Notes under the pieces: generated by a model
What the model saw: only the letters and a program-made list of their open reading frames with translations
What the model was told of the DNA's origin: nothing
The model's database searches: none
Translations under genes and position numbers: made by a program
Virus record (IMG/VR): IMGVR_UViG_3300027833_000182
Coordinates: 1 to 28,153 of that record
Source: a virus
DNA: 28,153 bases
Strand: one strand, 5' to 3'
Shown: positions 24,181-28,153 of the stretch, piece by piece
How positions within the stretch are numbered: the first letter of the stretch is position 1
Layout: the number at the start of each line of letters is the position of its first letter

Positions 24181-24489
24181 AACCTGCACAGCATGCACAA
24201 GTCCCAAAAAACAACCTGTGCAGCTCTAGGCCATGTCACCAGTGGCTTACAGCGATTCTGCACAGGTTCACAGGTTATTTTTATAAAATCCACATGAGAT
24301 TTATATGCACAGCACACACAGTAAACACAGTATTTGTATATTTATATTAGATATTAAAAATAACCTGTGCATCCTGAGTAACCTGTGTTTGGTCAGTACC
24401 CATGCGGCCTACAGCCGCACAGGTTATTTCCGTTTAAGAATAATAACCTGAGTAACCTGTGCAGTTGAACCTGTGCATCCTGTGCAGGT
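24181..24489. repeat. Array of AACCTGTGCAG repeats in both orientations
   Basis: Copies or part-copies on the plus strand: 24181-24186 (partial), 24213-24223 (full), 24362-24371, 24380-24387, 24445-24450 (partial), 24454-24464 (full), 24468-24477 and 24479-24487. On the minus strand: 24258-24268 (full), 24269-24276 and 24417-24425. The full copies at 24213 and 24258 are exact inverted repeats. Centres in the left and right clusters are 9-18 bp apart. The array lies in the one long non-coding region, between the replication and packaging modules, so iterons of a replication origin or binding sites of a regulator are the likely readings. Confidence 0.7.
24403..24419. repeat. Hairpin TGCGGC-CTACA-GCCGCA inside the repeat array
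   Basis: A perfect 6-bp stem with a 5-base loop, running directly into the inverted repeat copy at 24417-24425. The cluster of hairpin and repeats increases the resemblance to an origin or a regulatory node. It is not followed by a U-tract, so it is not a simple terminator. Confidence 0.5.
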
Positions 24490-24710
24490 AACACCGCCAG
24501 CCAGTTTCCCGCTGGAATTATTCTTTCCCAGATGGGAAGACATCATCATTTATACCGACCATCACCAACATCATCACCACATAAACACACCAATAAACCA
24601 TCATCACTTCAAAGCCTCACCGCTCAACTGTTTTTAGGGAGCGCATTCTAAGGTTATAAAGGTGTCCTCTCTAATGCTATATGGTTATATAGCTGATATC
24701 TTTGAGGCAT
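24490..24710. other. Non-coding region with G-free stretch and inverted repeats
   Basis: No gene is visible. The plus strand has no G from 24558 to 24613 (56 bases) and repeats CATCA/CACCA-type words. Inverted repeats: TTCCCA-GA-TGGGAA at 24525-24538 and GCTATAT-GGTT-ATATAGC at 24676-24693. Strong strand asymmetry beside a repeat array is usual at replication origins and at sites where a strand is kept single. No clear promoter was found here on either strand. Confidence 0.45.
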
Positions 24711-24733
24711 AAAAAAACCCCTCCGAAGAGGGG
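24711..24733 (-). terminator. Rho-independent terminator with UUCG tetraloop
   Basis: On the minus strand CCCCTC-TTCG-GAGGGG followed by seven T. The C(UUCG)G loop is exceptionally stable. It ends the early small-gene cluster (last gene 24808-24948) and isolates the repeat region. A second hairpin, CAGCAC-TGCTC-GTGCTG (24754-24770), precedes it. The plus strand also has TTTT after the stem, so weak bidirectional action is possible. Confidence 0.85.
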
Positions 24734-24807
24734 CTGTTTTGCTCTGCTTGACCCAGCACGAGCAGTGCTGTCATAGGACACGAGGGTTGCCCTTGGTCAC
24801 GAGGAAA

Positions 24808-24948
24808 CTATTTCTTTTTGGCCGTTTTGGCAGCCTTCTTAAAAGCCTTTGAGGTTGGCCGACCTTTGGCACCTGCTGGCTTCATTGTCTCTTTGCTGCC
24901 AGCCGCAATGCGCTTGCGCTTGGCGTGGATGTTTTTATATAACGACAT
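24808..24948 (-). CDS. Small highly basic protein, 46 aa
   Basis: ATG at 24948. The sequence begins MSLYKNIHAKRKRIAAGSKE, continues MKPAGAKGRPTSKAFKKAAK and ends TAKKK. Proteins opening MSLY.NI..KRKRIAAGS.E are widespread in marine podo- and siphoviruses as short conserved hypotheticals; no function is known to me. The Lys/Arg content suggests binding to nucleic acid. It follows the 95-aa gene by 9 bases and is followed by the terminator. Confidence 0.75.
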   Translation of the reverse strand: MSLYKNIHAKRKRIAAGSKETMKPAGAKGRPTSKAFKKAAKTAKKK

Positions 24949-24957
24949 ATGTATCTC

Positions 24958-25245
24958 TCAATGGATTAGTTCATCGTCATCAGCGACCCAATGCCGAAGA
25001 ATGTAGTCACTTTTGAGCATCTCAATTGCTCCAATCATCTCCGCTGGCGATATCCGCGTATACCAGCTATCGATGACGTTGCCGTCATCAGTTATCGCCA
25101 CAGCCGCAAAGGCTTTAGCCTTGTACTCAGAAAGCATCGCCGCGAACTCGCCAAGGGCTTCAATCATCTTCGGATCAACGCCATCGGGCTTCTTGTCGTT
25201 CGCGGCCATTGGTCTGATCGGCACAACCTTATCGTCATCGCTCAT
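24958..25245 (-). CDS. Unknown early protein, 95 aa
   Basis: The ATG at 25245 (MSDDDKVVPIRPM) overlaps the stop of the 48-aa membrane peptide as ATGA, and is preferred over a codon at 25299 that would run through that peptide. Acidic ends flank a middle with KMIEALGEFAAMLSEYKAKA and FAAVAITDDGNVIDSWYTRI, the latter an alternating beta pattern. I do not recognise a family. The acidic N-terminus and early position would fit an anti-host or regulatory protein, but nothing specific supports this. Confidence 0.65.
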   Translation of the reverse strand: MSDDDKVVPIRPMAANDKKPDGVDPKMIEALGEFAAMLSEYKAKAFAAVAITDDGNVIDSWYTRISPAEMIGAIEMLKSDYILRHWVADDDELIH

Positions 25246-25388
25246 AGCAGGTACTCTACAAACGACTCGACACTCAAAATAGCAACCAGCATCACGCACA
25301 CCGCCACCGCGCCACAGAACTCTTTAATGTCGCGGAACATTTGCTGACGATTTCCAGCTTTCTTTTGGCAAATCATTATCGTTTTCAT
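25242..25388 (-). CDS. Small membrane peptide, 48 aa
   Basis: Begins MKTIMICQKKAGNRQQMFRD and carries a hydrophobic helix at residues 26-39 (GAVAVCVMLVAILS), followed by VESFVEYLL. The basic N-terminus would remain in the cytoplasm. An excellent Shine-Dalgarno (AAAGGAGA, 25396-25402) and a promoter (25408-25435) lie just upstream; it is the first gene of that transcript. The stop overlaps the next start (ATGA). Function unknown; early single-helix peptides of phages often act against the host envelope or against superinfection. Confidence 0.65.
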   Translation of the reverse strand: MKTIMICQKKAGNRQQMFRDIKEFCGAVAVCVMLVAILSVESFVEYLL

Positions 25389-25407
25389 ATCACATCTCCT
25401 TTACCGA

Positions 25408-25435
25408 ATTATACCACCAAAGGTTGAGTTGACAA
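25408..25435 (-). promoter_or_regulatory. Early sigma70-like promoter P1
   Basis: Minus strand: TTGTCA (25435-25430), 16 bp, TATAAT (25413-25408). The start of transcription should fall near 25401, at the very edge of the Shine-Dalgarno of the 48-aa gene, leaving a leader of only about 13 nt. It overlaps two copies of the 13-bp palindrome, so strong control is expected. Confidence 0.7.
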
Positions 25436-25446
25436 CCAAAGGTGGT
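25413..25446. promoter_or_regulatory. Double operator over promoter P1
   Basis: Two 13-bp sites, CCACCAAAGGTTG (25414-25426) and CAACCAAAGGTGG (25433-25445), 19 bp apart centre to centre, each one base off the CAACCNNNGGTTG palindrome. Together they form a larger symmetric element (ACCACC ... GGTGGT at the ends). One lies between -10 and -35, the other across -35, the geometry of a repressor. Confidence 0.65.
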
Positions 25447-25454
25447 AATTGCGC

Positions 25455-25631
25455 TCAAGCGGCTACTCGCTTTCCGCACCGCGCACATCCGCTAATGAAA
25501 TCGCCTTCTGGCCTCTCGCACTTGCACAGTGCCGTGCGTAATGCTGGCGCTTCGTAAAAATCGAGGTGGCTTACCACCTTCACCTTGTTCGGGCTTTTCA
25601 GCCATCGGATATCTCGTTCAGTTAATGTCAT
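25455..25631 (-). CDS. Small zinc-ribbon-like protein, 58 aa
   Basis: The ATG at 25631 (MTLTERDIRWLKSPN) overlaps the stop of the 136-aa gene (TAATG) and has GAGGTGG a few bases ahead; an upstream in-frame codon at 25658 would only add residues inside the neighbour. The C-terminus carries CKCERPEGDFISGCARCGKR, with C-x-C and CxxC pairs that can hold a metal. The N-terminal 35 residues are a short helix plus strand. Not recognised as a named family. Confidence 0.65.
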   Translation of the reverse strand: MTLTERDIRWLKSPNKVKVVSHLDFYEAPALRTALCKCERPEGDFISGCARCGKRVAA

Positions 25632-26041
25632 TACGCCACCTCTTCCTTGGCAAACCACTTCTCAGCTTGCTCAGTAGTGAGGTCGTAGAAAGTGCCAGTG
25701 TTGATGTCAGAGGCAATGAATGGACGTTTACGAGCGCGTCGCTTAAAACCGACCAGCATTAGCTGCATACCATCTTTCTTGTGGACGATTTCAGCGTCTA
25801 ACGTCACAACCGCTGTGAACTTTTCTCTCCAAGATAATTCTTCATCTAAATCTTTTTGACTCTGCGTCTTGCCACCTTGCGTCTTAACCTTAAAGCCGTT
25901 GATCTTGGCAGAATCATCGTCATATCCGATGTTTCCCATTTCAAATTCCAGACCATACGCCTCTAAAATTGGAGTGAGTTCTTGTTGCAGAATTTCACGG
26001 ATTAGCTTTGCGTTTTCACGGTTCATGGTTTCAATTTTCAT
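25631..26041 (-). CDS. Unknown early protein, 136 aa
   Basis: ATG at 26041 with GGAG 7 bases before. The first 40 residues are helix (NRENAKLIREILQQELTPIL), then mixed beta strands (ITEMGNI-like FEMGNIGYDDDSAKINGFKV), a basic patch (VGFKRRARKRPFI) and FYDLTTEQAEKWFAKEEVA. Similar proteins occur in marine and Pseudomonas phage early regions, I believe, but without known function. It is the first gene after promoter P2 and is coupled to the 58-aa gene. Confidence 0.65.
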   Translation of the reverse strand: MKIETMNRENAKLIREILQQELTPILEAYGLEFEMGNIGYDDDSAKINGFKVKTQGGKTQSQKDLDEELSWREKFTAVVTLDAEIVHKKDGMQLMLVGFKRRARKRPFIASDINTGTFYDLTTEQAEKWFAKEEVA

Positions 26042-26091
26042 TTTGTATCTCCAGTTGTTTTATGGGTGTGGCCTCTCTCGACCACAAAGAC

Positions 26092-26120
26092 ACAATACGT
26101 TAACCCCTCATATCAGTCAA
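26092..26120 (-). promoter_or_regulatory. Early sigma70-like promoter P2
   Basis: Minus strand: TTGACT (26120-26115), 17 bp, TATTGT (26097-26092). Five of six and four of six consensus bases at ideal spacing. Transcription should begin near 26085, leaving a leader of about 44 nt before the 136-aa gene. Confidence 0.6.
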
Positions 26121-26131
26121 CCTTTAGTTGA
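26117..26131. promoter_or_regulatory. Operator over promoter P2
   Basis: TCAAC-CTTTA-GTTGA is a perfect inverted repeat. Its central 13 bp (26118-26130, CAACCTTTAGTTG) match the CAACCNNNGGTTG palindrome with one mismatch. It overlaps the -35 box. Confidence 0.6.
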
Positions 26132-26152
26132 TTATTAGACCAATTTAGGCAT

Positions 26153-26182
26153 AAAAAAGCCCCGACCCGGTCAGGTCGAGGC
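26153..26182 (-). terminator. Rho-independent terminator after the replication genes
   Basis: On the minus strand GCCTCGACC - TGACCG - GGTCGGGGC (9-bp stem, one G-T pair) followed by six T. It lies 38 bases after the zinc-ribbon gene and just ahead of promoter P2, so it separates the two early transcripts. A further inverted repeat TTGGCG ... CGCCAA (26189-26210) lies between the gene and the terminator. Confidence 0.85.
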
Positions 26183-26220
26183 AAAAGATTGGCGCGAGGG
26201 AGGTCGCCAACCTGGGGAAC

Positions 26221-26484
26221 TCAATGCACCTGCTCTACGTCACCTCCGCAATGCTCACAGGTCAACCAGCTTTCAGTTCTCTCGACAATTTGATCGCCAA
26301 ACGGTTCGTGATTGATCTCTATTTCTTGATGCACTTCACTGATATCGAGGCCACCACACTTGTGGCATTGATACTCGTAGCGCATATCTTCATCTTCACT
26401 ACGCTCTTCCTTTTCACCCCAAATAGCGTCCCAGTTTGTCCAAAACTCTTTGGCCGTTGGCCGTTGCTTACTGCCTTTACTCAT
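26221..26484 (-). CDS. Zinc-ribbon protein, 87 aa
   Basis: Two knuckles are visible: YQCHKCGGLD (CxxC at 40-43) and LTCEHCGGDVEQVH (CxxC at 75-78), separated by an acidic beta region (DISEVHQEIEINHE). The N-terminus is basic (SKGSKQRPTAKEF). This is a compact zinc-ribbon fold as in nucleic-acid-binding or regulatory proteins. Start ATG at 26484 with GGAGAA ahead, two bases after the primase/helicase stop, so it belongs to that operon. It could be the local transcription regulator, but no HTH is present. Confidence 0.7.
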   Translation of the reverse strand: MSKGSKQRPTAKEFWTNWDAIWGEKEERSEDEDMRYEYQCHKCGGLDISEVHQEIEINHEPFGDQIVERTESWLTCEHCGGDVEQVH

Positions 26485-26486
26485 GC

Positions 26487-28153
26487 TTATTCTCCATCCC
26501 AGTTTTCAGGGTCTAGCGGATCAGCCTCAACCACACCCGCGTCAATTTCATTCCAATCCACTTGAAGATTGTTGACTGAATCAAATATAAATCGGCATCC
26601 CTCAAGCGTATTTACTTCAATATGCCGCACACGCACACCTCCAACCGTTTGCTGCGTTGGTGTGTGAAACATCGCGTCATACTTTTTCAGGTCGCGCCAG
26701 AAAATGTTAGACTTTTTAGGAGTTTGATATCTGTTGTCGCGCAAAGTGCTGACATAAATATCGTGTATCTCTGACTTCGCAGCGTTGGTGCCAAACTGCA
26801 CCACGTTACCTCCGACACTTGCCTGACGCATTTCACCACTATGCAGGCAATTGAGAAGCCACTCTGAGACGTTGTCTAACGCCTCTAGCTTCTGGTCTTG
26901 CAGTGCCATTGTCTGCGGCACTAGGCGCAAATTTAACTGGCTCAGATCGAAGTTTCGTAGATAATGCAGCATTGCCGCAGCACCGCCAGCGTTGTACCAA
27001 GCGTCTAGCTTTGCAAAGTATTCGCTGTTCTGCATCCTGCTGTTGCCAACATCGAACACTGCAAACCGCCTCTCGTCGAGACTGGCCGGAACAACAAACT
27101 CTTCGTTTGAAGTAAATAAAATTCGCGTGTAGTTCTGCGCCGAATAAGCATCAACGCCTTTGCGCTCAATTTGAATTTTGTCGTTGGTAAGCAGGTCTTT
27201 CAAAGCACCTTCAGATGCTTTTGCGCCAGCCCAATATGCCTCATCGGCTTGGAGCAGCAGGCAGGACTCAAGATGCCTGTTAAAGTTACCAGTGACGGCC
27301 TCTGCCCTTGCAACTATCTGGTGATGTGCCGCAAACAAATGTCCCAGCAGCTCACCAAACTTGGTCTTACCCGTACCCTTTCGCCCTCTCAGGACAAGGC
27401 CAACACCGACCTTTGTCATAGGCTTCTGGATGATCTGCGCCGCCCAGCCGATGATGTAGTTGGCGTGTGTGGCATCACCGTCAGCGATAACTTCCGTGAC
27501 AAAATCGAGCCACGGGGCAACGTCACCCTCTTCAGCCTCAACCGACCAGCCTCGCCACAGGTTGTACCTGTCGAGCGTCTGCATATCAGGCGCGAAAGTC
27601 AGGCCAGCGGCATAGGTTCTACGCTCTGGATGCTCTAGCCACATATCTACTAAATTGAGCAGCTTGGGCTTTTCATCACCGCTAAGGACGCGGCAGTTCA
27701 TGTGTTCCTTTTTCAAATCGTCAAGCTTATATAAGACCATGTTGTCTTTGTTAAGGTCTTCACGCAGGACACGCGCTGAACCTTCGACGTGAACAAAGGC
27801 CCACTCTCGTAGCATCCGTGGAAGCCTCTCTTCAACTACCTGCTCAGACACAACGACCTGCTCCATAGCCTTAACGCTGGCAAGCGTAACTGGAGTCTTG
27901 CTACCGCTGTCGAAACTTTGATATCGACGCTCACACTGACCGTCTTGGTACTTTGTGCCAACACTTGACCACTCGTCCCAGATTTCCCAGCCGATATCCC
28001 GACCATCGAAATGGTGGTGCAGTGCCATGCCAACTTTGAGCCACTCGTCGTGGTGCGTGTCTGCGTCCAGCCCGTCAAGCATCTGCCGCACAGCCTCATC
28101 GTCCATCTCCATCTTGGCTTTAAACATCGACAGGTCGTCGGGATCGTGATGGA
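26487..28153 (-). CDS. Phage primase/helicase (DUF5906-type), partial at right edge
   Basis: The frame is open to the edge; the first ATG (28127) has no Shine-Dalgarno and is preceded in frame by HHDPDDLS, so the gene probably begins outside the window. Residue numbers are from that ATG. Residues 8-90: PriCT_2-like linker (DEWLKVGMALHHHFDGRDIG, then W..W). Residues 235-370: SF3-type helicase with Walker A GRKGTGKT (248-255), Walker B LLLQADEAYW (D295, E296), sensor ILFTSNEEF (N341) and an arginine segment DERRFAVF (351-358). C-terminus winged-helix-like. Role: unwinding and, with the missing N-terminal part, priming at the origin. Confidence 0.85.
   Translation of the reverse strand, partial: HHDPDDLSMFKAKMEMDDEAVRQMLDGLDADTHHDEWLKVGMALHHHFDGRDIGWEIWDEWSSVGTKYQDGQCERRYQSFDSGSKTPVTLASVKAMEQVVVSEQVVEERLPRMLREWAFVHVEGSARVLREDLNKDNMVLYKLDDLKKEHMNCRVLSGDEKPKLLNLVDMWLEHPERRTYAAGLTFAPDMQTLDRYNLWRGWSVEAEEGDVAPWLDFVTEVIADGDATHANYIIGWAAQIIQKPMTKVGVGLVLRGRKGTGKTKFGELLGHLFAAHHQIVARAEAVTGNFNRHLESCLLLQADEAYWAGAKASEGALKDLLTNDKIQIERKGVDAYSAQNYTRILFTSNEEFVVPASLDERRFAVFDVGNSRMQNSEYFAKLDAWYNAGGAAAMLHYLRNFDLSQLNLRLVPQTMALQDQKLEALDNVSEWLLNCLHSGEMRQASVGGNVVQFGTNAAKSEIHDIYVSTLRDNRYQTPKKSNIFWRDLKKYDAMFHTPTQQTVGGVRVRHIEVNTLEGCRFIFDSVNNLQVDWNEIDAGVVEADPLDPENWDGE

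Noticed and set aside
24057-24317. 86-codon open frame on the minus strand inside the repeat array
   Set aside because: It runs through the repeats and the promoter, has a Cys- and Leu-rich odd composition, no Shine-Dalgarno and no recognisable motif.
24181-24489. CRISPR array
   Set aside because: Units are 11 bp or shorter, occur in both orientations and have irregular spacing; no cas genes.

Overview
The window is a segment of a tailed double-stranded DNA phage (or a prophage of one), read entirely on the minus strand. It carries a short-tailed (podovirus-like) gene set: SU10-type major capsid protein, P22-like portal, SU10-like head-tail adaptor, propeller-type tail nozzle and several large ejection-type internal virion proteins. 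No tape measure, tail tube or sheath gene is visible. Many small proteins are of types I associate with marine phages, so a marine gammaproteobacterial host is a reasonable guess, but the host cannot be fixed from this sequence. No integrase, RNA polymerase, tRNA or CRISPR is visible.

Layout in the direction of transcription (right to left). (1) 28153-26221: primase/helicase (runs off the right edge), a zinc-ribbon protein and a terminator. (2) 26131-24711: early small-gene cluster with two sigma70-like promoters, a 136-aa unknown, a 58-aa zinc-ribbon-like protein, a 48-aa membrane peptide, a 95-aa unknown and a 46-aa basic protein, closed by a UUCG-loop terminator. (3) 24710-24022: the one long non-coding region, with about 11 copies or part-copies of AACCTGTGCAG in both orientations, several hairpins, a 56-nt stretch without G and a -10 box directly in front of the small terminase gene. 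(4) 24021-16391: packaging and head genes: TerS, a structured gap, a 51-aa zinc protein, TerL, portal, two small proteins, scaffold, capsid plus terminator, a small head protein and the adaptor. (5) 16389-11992: receptor-binding region with a collagen-like fibre, a propeller-repeat protein, a chaperone-like protein, a small fibre-tip-like protein, a glycine-rich adhesin-like protein and a second chaperone-like protein. (6) 11979-10018: membrane proteins, PD-(D/E)XK-type nuclease, M15 endolysin and holin. (7) 10016-1: another fibre, tail nozzle, small virion protein, Asn/Gln/Gly/Ala-rich virion protein and four ejection-type proteins, the last with an N-terminal ADP-ribosyltransferase-like domain and cut by the left edge.

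Genes are packed with 4-bp ATGA or 1-bp TAATG overlaps, which points to long polycistronic transcripts. The signals most worth following are a 13-bp palindrome (CAACCNNNGGTTG) that overlaps the core region of all three recognisable promoters, the repeat array between the replication and packaging modules, the predicted injected ADP-ribosyltransferase, and a nuclease gene in the lysis region whose conserved N-terminus lies upstream of any ordinary start codon.
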